Shown: positions 23,988 to 34,381, counted from the first letter of the stretch. The stretch is DNA of 64,000 nt from Tolypothrix tenuis PCC 7101 (GCF_002368295.1 NZ_AP018248.1:5966979-6030978); one strand, 5' to 3'. A program made the numbers and translations. The notes: generated from the sequence alone by a model not told the origin.

Positions 23988-25592
23988 ATGAATTATAATT
24001 TCTTTACTAAAAAGAAAACAAATACGCCACAAACTCAGCCTATCCCCGGACGGGAAGCAGAGATGGTTAAGGGGCGTTCCGGCGGGTATATGTTTGAGGC
24101 TGGTATTTGGAAAATGCTGCGCCGTTGCCTATTGATTGGGACAGCAAAAAGCACTTACTATGCTGGCAAACAGGAACTAACAGAAGATTTTGTAAATGTT
24201 GTTAAACAAGCTGTAGCAGAAAATCCTGGGCGGGTTGCAGAAGAAATTCTCTATGCTAGCGATGGCCGCGCCATCAATAACAGTGCGCCTATCTTGGCTT
24301 TAGTGCTGCTGTCAATGGGTGAAACACCAGAAGCGAAAAAGGCATTTGCTGAAATCTTTGGGCAAGTTGTCCGTACTGGTAGCCACTTCTATGAATGGCT
24401 GAACTACACTAAATCTCTGCGGGGATTTGGTAAGGTAGTGCGCGAAGCTGGTAAAACTTGGCTATCGCGTGAAGATGTCAAAGGTTTGGCTTATCAACTG
24501 TTGAAATATCAACAGCGTCAAGGCTTCTCTCACCGAGATGCATTGCGGTTGTTCCATGTTAAACCACCTACAGAAACTCACCGAGAACTATTTGAGTGGG
24601 TAGTCAAAGGTTGGGAAGATTTGCCAGCAGATATACCCTCAGAAGCCTTAGCGCAGATTTGGTGGTATGAGTGGTTAAAACGTAACCCCAGCGAAACCCA
24701 CACTGCGATCGCCCAAGGTCGTCTTACCCACGAAATGGCTTCACCTGTTGGTAAAATGGATCAACAAGCTTGGCAATTACTTTTCCAAGAAATGCCCATC
24801 GGTGCAATGCTGCGTAACCTTGGTTCTTTGACAGAACTGGGCGTGTTGCGAGCTGATGAGAGTGGCAATATTCTGAGAGTAGAAGCAGTTCTCAACAATC
24901 AAGAACATCTGCGTAAAGGTCGCATACATCCGATTGATGTTTTGAAAGCCCTCAAAACCTATCAATCTGGTGGTAGATTAGGGCGCAGCCAGAAAACTTG
25001 GGAACCAGTTCCGCGAATTGTAGACATCTTAGAAAAGGCGCTTGAACTATCTTTTGATGTGGTACAACCCACAGGCAAAGTTTTCATGCACGCAGTGGAT
25101 GTTTCTGGTTCGATGTCTTGGGGTGTGGTAGATTCAGTGGGTTTAAGCTGCTGTGAAATCGCTACTACAATGGCGCTAGTAACAGCAAAAGCTGAGAAAA
25201 ACTATATGATTCGTGGTTTTGCAACTGAATTTAGAGAACTAGGTATCACTGCCAAAGATACTTTCAGTTCTGCACTTCGCAAAGCTAGCAATCAAAACTT
25301 TGGTGGTACAGATGCTTCTGTGGCTTACGACTGGATGATTCAGAACAAGTTCAAAGCAGATGTAGTTTGCTTTTGGACTGACAATGAATCATGGGCTGGT
25401 CATAAACATCCCAGTCAAGCATTAGCACAGTATCGCCAGAAGGTGAACCCTAATGCTAAGGCAGTGTATGTCACCCTTGCACCTTACAACATTACCTTAG
25501 TAGATCCTCAAGATCCTCTTTCTTGGGATTTAGCAGGGTTCGACCCCGGGACACCTCGCATCATCCAGATGCTAGCTACAGGCGAACTTTAA
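23988..25592 (+). CDS. rsr: Ro60 orthologue (Rsr), TROVE plus VWA domain RNA-binding protein
   Basis: 534 residues. Ro60 is a ring-shaped RNA chaperone that binds Y RNAs on its outer surface and ends of misfolded RNAs in its central hole; bacterial Rsr works with exoribonucleases. The N-terminus (IPGREAEMVKGRSGGYMFEA) is the conserved TROVE opening; HEAT-like helices run to about 350. The C-terminal VWA domain has the metal-site motif DVSGSMSW near 371, a Thr in FGGTDAS and FWTDNESW. Length is normal. The six tRNA/Y-RNA chimeras directly upstream supply the expected partner RNAs. ATG 23988 is preceded by GGGAG. Confidence 0.95.
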   Translation: MNYNFFTKKKTNTPQTQPIPGREAEMVKGRSGGYMFEAGIWKMLRRCLLIGTAKSTYYAGKQELTEDFVNVVKQAVAENPGRVAEEILYASDGRAINNSAPILALVLLSMGETPEAKKAFAEIFGQVVRTGSHFYEWLNYTKSLRGFGKVVREAGKTWLSREDVKGLAYQLLKYQQRQGFSHRDALRLFHVKPPTETHRELFEWVVKGWEDLPADIPSEALAQIWWYEWLKRNPSETHTAIAQGRLTHEMASPVGKMDQQAWQLLFQEMPIGAMLRNLGSLTELGVLRADESGNILRVEAVLNNQEHLRKGRIHPIDVLKALKTYQSGGRLGRSQKTWEPVPRIVDILEKALELSFDVVQPTGKVFMHAVDVSGSMSWGVVDSVGLSCCEIATTMALVTAKAEKNYMIRGFATEFRELGITAKDTFSSALRKASNQNFGGTDASVAYDWMIQNKFKADVVCFWTDNESWAGHKHPSQALAQYRQKVNPNAKAVYVTLAPYNITLVDPQDPLSWDLAGFDPGTPRIIQMLATGEL

Positions 25593-25656
25593 AAAGACTG
25601 AAGGGTGAAATCCAAAAATTTTCATCCTTTATTGATTACCTTAAATGCAGTGGTAT

Positions 25657-25697
25657 AAAAGAGCGTAGTTTACTATCGTAGGCATCGCTCTTTTTTT
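25657..25697 (+). terminator. terminator after rsr
   Basis: AAAAGAGCG at 25657-25665 pairs with CGCTCTTTT at 25686-25694 and a run of seven or more T follows. A good Rho-independent terminator 65 bases past the rsr stop codon. Confidence 0.8.
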
Positions 25698-25802
25698 ATG
25701 CATCCTCCCAGAAATAACCCTCTTGTCTTGCCTATGATGGCTAGCAAATAAATATTTTCGCTAGTTAAAGAAGCGTAATGTTGTGGTAGCTTGTTGATAG
25801 AT

Positions 25803-25839
25803 TCTCCCGATACAGTTATGACATAACTATATCGGGAGA
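25803..25839. promoter_or_regulatory. 37-base near-perfect palindrome upstream of receiver gene
   Basis: TCTCCCGATACAGTTATG (25803-25820), one A, then CATAACTATATCGGGAGA (25822-25839): 17 of 18 positions are complementary. It ends 46 bases before the receiver gene's ATG. It may be an operator or a stable 5' hairpin. Confidence 0.6.
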
Positions 25840-25884
25840 GTTCCTCCGTAATTGATTAGGGCAACTAAGGAGGTACAACCGATC

Positions 25885-26334
25885 ATGACAAAAAATAGAG
25901 AGGAACCGCATCCTCAAGAAGACACAAAAAATTTTCCGTCTTTAGATAACTTGCGAGTTTTATTAGTAGATGATAATGAAGATAGCCTGTTTCTCACTAC
26001 GTTTATTTTAGAAAATCAAGGATTGCAAGTCACAACAGCAACATCAGTTACACAAGCTCTAGAGACAATTAAAGACTTGAAATTTGATATCTTAATTTCT
26101 GACATTGCCATGCCAGAAATTGATGGTTATTCGTTAATTCGTAAAATTAGAAATAGCACGCTTACCGAACAAAGAGAACTGCCAGCTATAGCGCTAACTG
26201 CCCTCAGTTCCGACGAAAGTCGCAGTATGGCTCTAGCATCGGGATTTCAAAGCTATGTTAATAAACCTGTAGAACCTACTATATTAATAACCGAAATAAG
26301 ACGTTTAATTAGTAATAATCAAACTACTAAATAA
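25885..26334 (+). CDS. single-domain response regulator (CheY-like receiver)
   Basis: 149 residues from ATG 25885, which follows an excellent AAGGAGG; an upstream in-frame TTG lacks one. A short polar N-terminus precedes one receiver: LRVLLVDDNEDS, phosphoacceptor in DILISDIAMPEIDGYSLI, ALTALSS, and Lys in YVNKPVEP. There is no output domain. It is close in sequence style to the receiver at the C-terminus of the adjacent convergent hybrid kinase (SDIGMPEMDGYNLL). The two may therefore share a phosphorelay or have arisen by duplication. Confidence 0.9.
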   Translation: MTKNREEPHPQEDTKNFPSLDNLRVLLVDDNEDSLFLTTFILENQGLQVTTATSVTQALETIKDLKFDILISDIAMPEIDGYSLIRKIRNSTLTEQRELPAIALTALSSDESRSMALASGFQSYVNKPVEPTILITEIRRLISNNQTTK

Positions 26335-26422
26335 ATTTAATTTACATAAAATACACTGTATTAATTCTGAGATAAAGACAGCTTTCCCAAAATTTTTAAT
26401 GCGTTACGACTAACTTTTGAAT

Positions 26423-26446
26423 AGAGACGCGATTAATCGCGTCTCT
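26423..26446. repeat. dispersed palindrome, second copy
   Basis: AGAGACGCGATTAATCGCGT followed by CTCT, a 24-base perfect palindrome between two convergent genes; same family as 3126-3145. Confidence 0.85.
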
Positions 26447-26473
26447 ACAAATTTTGACTTTCGCCTTGCAGTA

Positions 26474-28603
26474 CTACTCCTTATTCTCCATAAGTTTAAT
26501 AATCCCTGCAACTAATTCTTCTGGGTTAATGGGTTTAGATAAATGCATTTGAAATCCTGCTTGGAGTGCTTGCTGTTTATCTTGACTACTAGCGAAAGCA
26601 GTAAGTGCGATCGCAGGAATTTTTCCTCCTGCTTCTGCTTTCCTAGCCCTGATCTGACGTAATAGGTTATAACCATCCATCTCCGGCATTCCAATATCGC
26701 TAATTAACACATCTGGTTTGGTTTGTTCGAGAACTTGCAAAGCAGCTAATGCGGAAGATACTGAAATTACTTCAGCCCCATCTTGTTGTAATACAAAAGC
26801 TAAAAAATCTCGTGAATCTGCATCATCATCTACAAGCAGAATTTGTACTCCAGATAGAGACAAAGAGTTACTAATTAATGACGAAGAGTTATTTTGTTCA
26901 TTCAATAAAGCTAGGTTTCTGTCTTGGATTAGCGGTAAGCAAACAGTGAATGTTGCCCCTAAATTGTTACCAAGACTAGCTGCTGTGACTGTACCACCAT
27001 GCATCTCGACTATATTACGAACAATAGCTAGCCCTAAACCTAATCCACCAAATTTTCTAGTAGAACTGCTATCAGCTTGGCGGAAGTAATCAAAGGCATA
27101 AGGTAAAAACTCTGCATTAATTCCTTTACCTGTATCACTAACTATGATTTGAGCATAGCCATCTACTTTGTTTAATTGCACTTCTACCTTTCCCCCTGAG
27201 GGAGTAAATTTGACAGCGTTGGAAAGCAGATTCCAAACAACTTGTTGTAAACGCGTAGAATCGCCCAAAACAGACCCTACATTCGGTGCAAAAATGGTAT
27301 TGACTTGAATCGATTTAGTTTGTGCAGCTAAAGTTATAGTATCTAATGCAGATAAGATAATAGATTCTAAATGAAGGCTCTGAGTTTGTAGTGTGAGTTT
27401 ACCCTGCAAAATGCTCGAAACATCCAATAAGTCTTCAATTAATTGCGTCTGTAACTTGGCATTACGTTCGATTGTTGCCAAGGCTGGAGATATTTTTTCT
27501 GGTGCTAATTTGCCACTTTGTAATAACCTAGACCAACCAAGAATGGTATTTATAGGAGTCCGTAATTCATGAGAAAGTATAGCTAGAAATTCATCTTTAA
27601 TTCGATTAGCTGTTTCTGCTTTTGCTCTTGCTGCTTGTTCCAATTCCAGCAACTGGGCACGTTCTTGTTGTATTTGTTTTTGTTCTTGAATGTCTGTACA
27701 AGTACCAAACCACTTCACTACAACACCTTGTTCATCTTTGAGGGGTAAACCTCTAGCTAGTTGCCAGCGATAAGTAGCATCAGCTGCTCGTTTAAAGCGG
27801 TATTCATTTTCATATAAGATGCCACTGCTGACAGCATTTATCCACACGTAATATGCATTTTGTACGTCATCTGGATGTAATGCAGCCACCCAACCAGAAC
27901 CTAAAGACTCTTCAAAAGTTAGCCCCGTATATTCAGACCATTTTTGATTAAAATAATCACATTCACCTTGAGCATTAGTTGTCCAAACAAGTTGAGGAAT
28001 GGCCTCAGCTAAGTAACGGTAACGCTCTTCACTTTGCCGTAAAATTTCTAAAATACGCTGGCGTTCAGCAATTTCTAGCTGTAATTGCTCGTTAGTTTTG
28101 GTAATTTCATTAGTGCGAACAGCAACTAATTGCTCTAAATCATTTTGATATGTTCTTAATTGGGCTTCAATATTTAAGCGCTCTGCTATTTGTATTTGTA
28201 GTTGTTGATTTGCTTTTTCTAATTGAGATGGGCTAGGAAGTGCTAATGCTTGGGGAACTAAAGGTACAAGTTGTAAAGCTGTAAATAAAGATATTGTGGC
28301 AGTTACAGCTTTAATCAATCCTGATAGCCAATAAGTTGGATGCCAAAGCGTCCAAATTTCCATCAGGTGAGTAGTGCCACAAGCGACGATAAATCCACTA
28401 AATAAAAGAAAAATCCAATGAAAAGGCAAATCTTCTCTTTTGCGGACGAAGTAGAAAAGTGTAGCAGGTATAGAGTAATAAGCTAGGGCTATGAGTGCGT
28501 CAGAAATTATATGTAGCAAAACTAAATCAGTTTGCCAGAGATAGCAGTGCCCATGTGGGATAAATGGGCCTGAACTAAAAAAATTGTTCCAATATTCTGA
28601 CAT
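26474..28603 (-). CDS. ethylene-receptor-like hybrid histidine kinase (ETR1-type sensor, PAS, HisKA, HATPase, receiver)
   Basis: 709 residues. The first 120 form three membrane helices matching the copper/ethylene site of plant ETR1: HIISDALIALAYYSIP with Asp35 and FIVACGTTHLMEIW with Cys75 and His79, equivalent to ETR1 Asp25, Cys65 and His69. A coiled coil, a PAS domain (about 195-320), HisKA with AILSHELRTPINTILGW, a HATPase (DTGKGI, GLGLGLAIV) and a C-terminal receiver (DVLISDIGMPEMDG, LSKPINPEE) follow. Cyanobacterial proteins of this kind bind ethylene and can control motility. All three metal/ligand residues are present, so ethylene sensing is a strong inference. Confidence 0.93.
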   Translation of the reverse strand: MSEYWNNFFSSGPFIPHGHCYLWQTDLVLLHIISDALIALAYYSIPATLFYFVRKREDLPFHWIFLLFSGFIVACGTTHLMEIWTLWHPTYWLSGLIKAVTATISLFTALQLVPLVPQALALPSPSQLEKANQQLQIQIAERLNIEAQLRTYQNDLEQLVAVRTNEITKTNEQLQLEIAERQRILEILRQSEERYRYLAEAIPQLVWTTNAQGECDYFNQKWSEYTGLTFEESLGSGWVAALHPDDVQNAYYVWINAVSSGILYENEYRFKRAADATYRWQLARGLPLKDEQGVVVKWFGTCTDIQEQKQIQQERAQLLELEQAARAKAETANRIKDEFLAILSHELRTPINTILGWSRLLQSGKLAPEKISPALATIERNAKLQTQLIEDLLDVSSILQGKLTLQTQSLHLESIILSALDTITLAAQTKSIQVNTIFAPNVGSVLGDSTRLQQVVWNLLSNAVKFTPSGGKVEVQLNKVDGYAQIIVSDTGKGINAEFLPYAFDYFRQADSSSTRKFGGLGLGLAIVRNIVEMHGGTVTAASLGNNLGATFTVCLPLIQDRNLALLNEQNNSSSLISNSLSLSGVQILLVDDDADSRDFLAFVLQQDGAEVISVSSALAALQVLEQTKPDVLISDIGMPEMDGYNLLRQIRARKAEAGGKIPAIALTAFASSQDKQQALQAGFQMHLSKPINPEELVAGIIKLMENKE

Positions 28604-29823
28604 ACACCTCGGATAATGAATTATGAAATATGAATTAAAACTGAAAATACTAAATTCTAGAATAAAAAATACGTGAAACTATAATTACCTTCTGTTTATG
28701 TTGATTTATATTACTATCTTCAATTAACAATTTTATTGCTATCGATTCTGTATCCTTGATAGATACTTGTAGCATTGCATTATTTAGTGATTTTATTATT
28801 TTTAGCAAACTGAGCGTAAAAAATCATAAGCAGTAAAAATTTATTAAGGTATTTTATGAAGGAATATGATTTAATTCTTAAACTTATTTAAGTGGGTAGA
28901 TACAGGTAACCGGGAAAAAGGCATAAATGTTTACCTATTAGTGGAAATAGGCTTGAAACTCTTACGAGTAACGAATGACAAAGCGCAAAGTCTCTTGCGA
29001 GGTTTTCTGTGCTCAGAACTTTGTAAGAATAACACTCCTCAGCAGCTATCTTTAATTGCACCGCTCCACTTAATATTTCATTTGTACATTCTTATTCCCT
29101 GTTCTCTATGTGACGATTAATTTCCCAACTACTGCACTGATTGCTATAGCTGTACAACTATCAAATAAGAGTTTGATAGTTTAATTGTCTAAGCAGCTCA
29201 TCATAGCTGTTGATTCTGAAAGTATCAGAAAAAGACACCCCACCAGATAAAAAGATGGTAGGGCGATTCAGTCAAAAAAGTTAATATTTGTAAATTTATA
29301 TATATATATCTAAGCCGCAATATTTGTGCTCAAAATTATATCTGAAGTTACCAATAAAATTGGGGTTTTGATGTTTTCTGCCTAAACCTGTAGGTAAATG
29401 CATCTCACTTATGACAAGAATATTTACAATTTTACTACAAAATATAAAGTTTAAAGTCTAATGACAAACTATAGTTTGTGGTTGCGATCGCTATCCAAGA
29501 AATACTTTACAGAAATTAACATTAATTAGATGATTGACAATCATCATACTTGATATAGGGATCGTTATTAAACAGCCAAGAATTATTGTATAATATCAAA
29601 ATTTTTCTTAATCACAAAGTCAATCATCTGCCGAATTGAGTCTTCTTACTAGAAAGAAACATAACTGCGGGAAGATGTGAAGAGAAAGAATTTTTCAGTA
29701 CTCTACATATTAGTAAATATCTCGATTTAAATGCGTCCACCAAACTTATTGGCTTGTGAGTGAACGTAGAGTATTACTGCGTGGGGATCGAAATAATTAA
29801 CAACCTGAAAAGTTTTCAAAGAA
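28604..29823. other. long intergenic region, no gene seen
   Basis: About 1.2 kb of AT-rich sequence between divergent genes (hybrid kinase and sugar transporter). No open frame with coding character, no tRNA and no clear riboswitch were seen. A GCGATCGC site is at about 29485. An ACACCCCACCAGATAAAAAG stretch near 29235 has no clear partner. The region is long enough to carry promoters for both genes and perhaps an untranslated RNA. Confidence 0.4.
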
Positions 29824-31236
29824 ATGGCTTTACAAGGCTCTACTATTAATCAGGGGAAAACAGTTTCCTATGTAATTTTGATTGCCAGTGCCGCAGCGCT
29901 GGGTGGTTTTTTGTTTGGTTATGACACTGCTGTCATTAACGGTGCTGTTTCAGCTTTGTCAAAGGCCTATAATGCTAACAGCGTTATGACAGGCTTTGCA
30001 GTATCTTGTGCATTGCTAGGATCTGCTTTAGGGGCTTTTGTAGCAGGGCCGATCGCAGACCGCTATGGTCGCTTAAAAACGATGCTGGTGGCATCAGTTT
30101 TCTTTACCTTAAGTGCGATCGGTTCAGGTATTGCATTTGGAATTTGGGACTTTATTTTTTGGCGCGCTTTGGGTGGTGTGGCGGTTGGGATGGCGAGTGT
30201 GATTGCACCCGCTTACATTGCGGAAGTTGCACCAGCCCATTTGCGCGGCAGACTTGGTTCACTGCAACAGCTAGCAATTGTAGTAGGGATTTTTGTAGCC
30301 CTAGTTTGTGACTACTTGATAGCTTTAGGTGCAGGTGGATCGGCAGAAGGAATATTTTGGTTTGGCGTTCCCGCTTGGCGTTGGATGTTTTGGACAGAAG
30401 CCCCACCAGCAATTATTTACGGATTCGCGGCATTAGTGATTCCAGAGTCACCACGATACTTAGCAGCACAGGGACGATATGCAGAAGCGACCAATGTTTT
30501 AACAAAAGTTCTGGGTGGGAATGTTGAAGCAAAAATTGAAGAGATTCGCCAAACAGTTTTACGAGAACGTCGCCCCAAATTCTCTGATTTGCTAAGTCGT
30601 AGTGGTGGATTACTGCCTATTGTGTGGATTGGGATGGGATTGTCTATCCTGCAACAGTTTGTAGGCATCAATGTTATTTTCTACTACAGCAGTGTTTTGT
30701 GGCAGGCAGTCGGATTTTCTGAAAGAGATTCCCTACTAATTACAGTCATTACGGGAATCGTCAATATTGTCACAACTCTAATTGCGATCGCCTATGTTGA
30801 CAAATTTGGTCGCAAACCGTTACTCATGCTAGGTTCAATTGGCATGACTGTAACATTAGGTACTTTGACTGTAGTTTTTGCCAACGCAGCGATTGATCCA
30901 GCTACAGGTAACCCCACACTTCCGGGGACAGCAGGAATCTTTGCCCTGTTAGCAGCTAATCTATATGTTGTCTTCTTTGGTTTTTCCTGGGGGCCCATTG
31001 TTTGGGTGCTGTTAGGCGAAATATTTAATAATAAAATTCGTGCTGCTGCCCTATCTATAGCTGCTGCGGTGCAGTGGATTGCGAACTTTTTAGTTTCTAC
31101 GACATTTCCACCTTTACTGAAATACTTTGGTTTAGGTTCTGCCTACGGATTGTATACAATTGCATCGGCAATTTCGATATTTTTCGTTGCCTTTTTCATC
31201 AGAGAAACAAAGGGCAAAGAATTAGAGGAAATGTAA
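29824..31236 (+). CDS. sugar porter family MFS transporter
   Basis: 470 residues, 12 predicted membrane helices. Family signatures are all present: FGYDTAVINGAV in helix 1, GPIADRYGRLKTM (loop 2-3), PESPRYL after helix 6, LQQFVGINVIFYYS in helix 7, DKFGRKPLLMLGS (loop 8-9), and RETKGKELEEM at the C-terminus. Close in type to the bacterial glucose/fructose/xylose proton symporters, including permeases that let Nostoc grow on sugar. The substrate cannot be fixed from sequence. The gene stands alone after a long leader. Confidence 0.92.
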   Translation: MALQGSTINQGKTVSYVILIASAAALGGFLFGYDTAVINGAVSALSKAYNANSVMTGFAVSCALLGSALGAFVAGPIADRYGRLKTMLVASVFFTLSAIGSGIAFGIWDFIFWRALGGVAVGMASVIAPAYIAEVAPAHLRGRLGSLQQLAIVVGIFVALVCDYLIALGAGGSAEGIFWFGVPAWRWMFWTEAPPAIIYGFAALVIPESPRYLAAQGRYAEATNVLTKVLGGNVEAKIEEIRQTVLRERRPKFSDLLSRSGGLLPIVWIGMGLSILQQFVGINVIFYYSSVLWQAVGFSERDSLLITVITGIVNIVTTLIAIAYVDKFGRKPLLMLGSIGMTVTLGTLTVVFANAAIDPATGNPTLPGTAGIFALLAANLYVVFFGFSWGPIVWVLLGEIFNNKIRAAALSIAAAVQWIANFLVSTTFPPLLKYFGLGSAYGLYTIASAISIFFVAFFIRETKGKELEEM

Positions 31237-31271
31237 GGTATTTCCAATAAATAAATTATTCCATCTTGTGG

Positions 31272-31290
31272 GGCGGGCATCTTGCCCGCC
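31272..31290. terminator. hairpin between convergent genes
   Basis: GGCGGGC-ATCTT-GCCCGCC, seven G-C pairs, centred between the sugar porter and the kinase stops. It could end transcription from both sides, though no T-run follows; the same hairpin type is a frequent cyanobacterial repeat. Confidence 0.5.
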
Positions 31291-31324
31291 ATATAAACTG
31301 GGCGGACAACGGAACCGTATTACC

Positions 31325-33658
31325 TTATACCTCCCAAGGTGTGGTTGGAGCATCTGGATCGTCAATTGCAGCTGTAATATCTTCAATTGGGTTGTGTTGG
31401 GGAATAAAATTTCGATTGGCAACCCCTATCAACTGTTCTACAGCTTTTAGGGCTGCTGATGCAGATTGATAACGCTGCTTGTAATCTTCCAGCACCATTT
31501 TACTGAGAATCTCCGCTAAGGCTGGGTTGACAACAGCTTGTTCGCGCCATTGCAACTCTCCGTCCGCATCTCTTGCTAGTTCGTGGGGGGCGATACCAGT
31601 CAAAGCCCTAATGCCAATCATCCCAACTGCATAGATGTCACTACTGTATTGGGGACGGCCAAAACATTGCTCGTTGGGTGCATAACCCTTAGTCCCAATC
31701 CCAATGGTAAATGGAGTTTGTTCATGATTTTCGGTTTGGATTGTAGAGACTTCTTTGACTGCACCAAAGTCAATCAGTACCAATTTCCAATCTGAATGTC
31801 GGCGAATAATGTTACTAGGTTTAATATCACGGTGAATCACACCGTTTTGATGTACAAATGCCAATGTTTGCAATAAATCGCGTAAAAGTTCGATAACTGT
31901 GGTTTCTAACAGCGATTGACCTGCTGGTAATTCCCTACTTAAGGGATGACCAATGATAAATTCTTGCACTAAATAAAATTCTTCATTTTGTTCAAAATAA
32001 GCTAATAGCTGAGGAATTTGGTGATGTTTTCCCAGTTTTTCTAAGGTTTGGGCCTCGGAATTAAATAAACGTCTGGCAAGTTGCAATCCTGTAGCTTTGG
32101 TGTTGGCTGGTTTTAGCTGTTTAACTACACATTGTGGGTGACCTGGACGTTGTAAATCTTCGGCAATGTAGGTTTCGCTAAATCCCCCAGAACCGAGAAC
32201 TTTGACAATTCTGTAGCGTCCACCGAGGATTTTGCCGGCTACAGCTAAATCTCGTTGTTGTAATAAATCTTGCAAGTCTTGTTGTTGACTGATGATTTCT
32301 TGCACCACCGGGGAAGTTTTATATTTTTGAAAGATATCTACTAATTGCCGCTTTTTAATGCTTTCCCTGACGATTTCGGTTCCTAGATAGGATAAGCCAA
32401 TCCAGGCGATCGCTACCATTGGTACGGTGGTGGGATAAATTAACTGGTAATGTACAAATAACACGTAGCTGATGCCTCCCCAAAGAGTGGCAAAGCCAAT
32501 GCTAACAATTAATCTACTGATACCTCGTTTGCGTCTAGCACAGATAATGCCAACACCACCAACTAAACCGAGTACAAATACACCTTGCAGGGGTGGACTA
32601 CTAATTCCTTGAGCGATCGCTTTATCTTCGATTAAAGTGGCGATCGCGTTGGCATGAATTTCTACCCCTGACATGCGTTCGGGATACAGCCAGTTATTAC
32701 CTGCCACTACTGGATGATAATCGTTACCTAACTGTGCGGTGGCTCCAATCACCACAATTTTATTTTTGAAAACCTTGCCTTGTTGCAAATAGTTTTTCCA
32801 GTTTTGCGGGTCGAGTACATACCAAAAGGGAATGGCTTCAAATGTACCTGCTGGCCCCCAAAAATGAATGCGATCGCCTTTTGGTCGCGAATATTTAATT
32901 CTGGCTGCCCTCAGTGCCGCTTCGTCAAAGGAAGGCACTTTATCTATTAAGTTATCTTGTGCTAATGATTTGTTAAATTCACTAGCTAAACGATGAATTT
33001 TGCCATCAACTTCTAGGGGAAAATTGACGGTGCCTGTAGATACAGCACCAATACGAAACATTGGTTGCGGTAGTGTCAGCTTATTAAAAGTACCTTGATG
33101 TGACTCAGAAGTTTCATATACCGAGGCTAAAGTCACCTTACTGCCATATTTTTGCAAGACTGCTTGCAGTTGGCGATCGTCTGCAGCGCCATAAGCACTT
33201 TCCGTATCAAAAATTACATCTACTGCGACAGATTTCGCACCTGCTTGCATCAATTTCCTGATGACATCAGCATAAGCAGCACGTTTAAATGGAAAAGATT
33301 TCAGTGGTTCCAGGTAAGCATACTGTTGTGGATCTGTTTTATAGTACTGTTCAGGGAATGATATAGACTGATTGTCTATGGCCAAAATCACGATGTTTTC
33401 TGGAGCTGCGATCGGCCCGCGCAGTTGAAAAAACGTAGAAAGTGCCTGACTTTCCATCAACTGCACAATGCCCAAACCAGAACTACTCAGCAGTGCTGCC
33501 CCTATTGCTGAAACACCAGTCAGCAGATGACCAAACCAAGACATTAGTTGGGTATGGTAGGTTAATGCAGTCGAAGTTGCTTTAGTTGGTTTCCCTAACT
33601 GGCTATTGGCAGCAGAGACATATTTTTTAGTTACGGTAGACGTAGGTTCTTCTGCCAT
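31325..33658 (-). CDS. CHASE2-domain serine/threonine protein kinase
   Basis: 777 residues. A membrane helix near 40-60, a CHASE2 extracytoplasmic sensor (about 65-350, with VDVIFDT and MSGVEIHANAIATL), three membrane helices (about 355-430), a short linker and a Hanks-type kinase from about 480. Kinase motifs: GSGGFSETYIAED (G loop), VVKQLKP (Lys), VIHRDIKPSNII (catalytic loop) and LIDFGAVKEV (DFG). GTKGYAPNEQ marks the activation segment end. All key residues are intact. It is the second CHASE2 receptor in this window, with Ser/Thr instead of His kinase output. Ligand and substrates unknown. Confidence 0.93.
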   Translation of the reverse strand: MAEEPTSTVTKKYVSAANSQLGKPTKATSTALTYHTQLMSWFGHLLTGVSAIGAALLSSSGLGIVQLMESQALSTFFQLRGPIAAPENIVILAIDNQSISFPEQYYKTDPQQYAYLEPLKSFPFKRAAYADVIRKLMQAGAKSVAVDVIFDTESAYGAADDRQLQAVLQKYGSKVTLASVYETSESHQGTFNKLTLPQPMFRIGAVSTGTVNFPLEVDGKIHRLASEFNKSLAQDNLIDKVPSFDEAALRAARIKYSRPKGDRIHFWGPAGTFEAIPFWYVLDPQNWKNYLQQGKVFKNKIVVIGATAQLGNDYHPVVAGNNWLYPERMSGVEIHANAIATLIEDKAIAQGISSPPLQGVFVLGLVGGVGIICARRKRGISRLIVSIGFATLWGGISYVLFVHYQLIYPTTVPMVAIAWIGLSYLGTEIVRESIKKRQLVDIFQKYKTSPVVQEIISQQQDLQDLLQQRDLAVAGKILGGRYRIVKVLGSGGFSETYIAEDLQRPGHPQCVVKQLKPANTKATGLQLARRLFNSEAQTLEKLGKHHQIPQLLAYFEQNEEFYLVQEFIIGHPLSRELPAGQSLLETTVIELLRDLLQTLAFVHQNGVIHRDIKPSNIIRRHSDWKLVLIDFGAVKEVSTIQTENHEQTPFTIGIGTKGYAPNEQCFGRPQYSSDIYAVGMIGIRALTGIAPHELARDADGELQWREQAVVNPALAEILSKMVLEDYKQRYQSASAALKAVEQLIGVANRNFIPQHNPIEDITAAIDDPDAPTTPWEV

Positions 33659-34381
33659 ATCGTGTTATTGATTGATTAAGGTACAACACTTTATATTTAT
33701 TCAGACCCTATTTGAGCGAACTACATTAAATTAAGAGTTAAATGAAAAACTTATACATTTGTAAACTATCCTTTCTACTTCAGCGAATTTTTATTGGTGT
33801 GTCTTTACAGGGTCTGGCGATTAAAACACTGCCCAAATTATTCTCTAATAGCAGAGCAATCTGCGATTTTGCCACAGAACTAAGCTAAAGACACTCCCTT
33901 TGTGGATTTGGTTTCGTTTACGATCTACCAAACCCAACAAGTATGCCGTCGGTAGAAGGTTTACCAGAATTTTCCTTTGGGCAACTTCTGTTAATGCTGC
34001 AACGCTGATATTGTACAAAAATTGTGTCCTGTTATTGATGGCAAAATCAAGAGATGGGCATTAGCCTATATTCTACCTGAGAACCAATACCATACCTCTT
34101 TAGGAGTAAACTTGACTGTTATACAGTTAGGAATGCTGTTACACAGTCTATTTTATTGGTAGATTTTGATCGCAGGCTAACTCTTACACTGTCTGGGATG
34201 AAAAGGTTCAGCATCCTGCATCTGCTCTATTGTTGTTCCGATTTTTATGATTTAAAAGGGGTTAAGATAAAAGATATACATGAAGATATACTTTATAGAT
34301 ATTAGCAAATAGATCATTTGATAATTGCTATAATCTATTGTTCAATCTAAAATTCTTTTCTATTATTAGGTGTATTTTTCT
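33659..34381. other. intergenic region, no gene seen
   Basis: About 720 bases between divergent genes. AT-rich, no coding frame, no clear structured RNA. Presumed promoter region of the CHASE2 kinase and the NYN protein. Confidence 0.4.
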
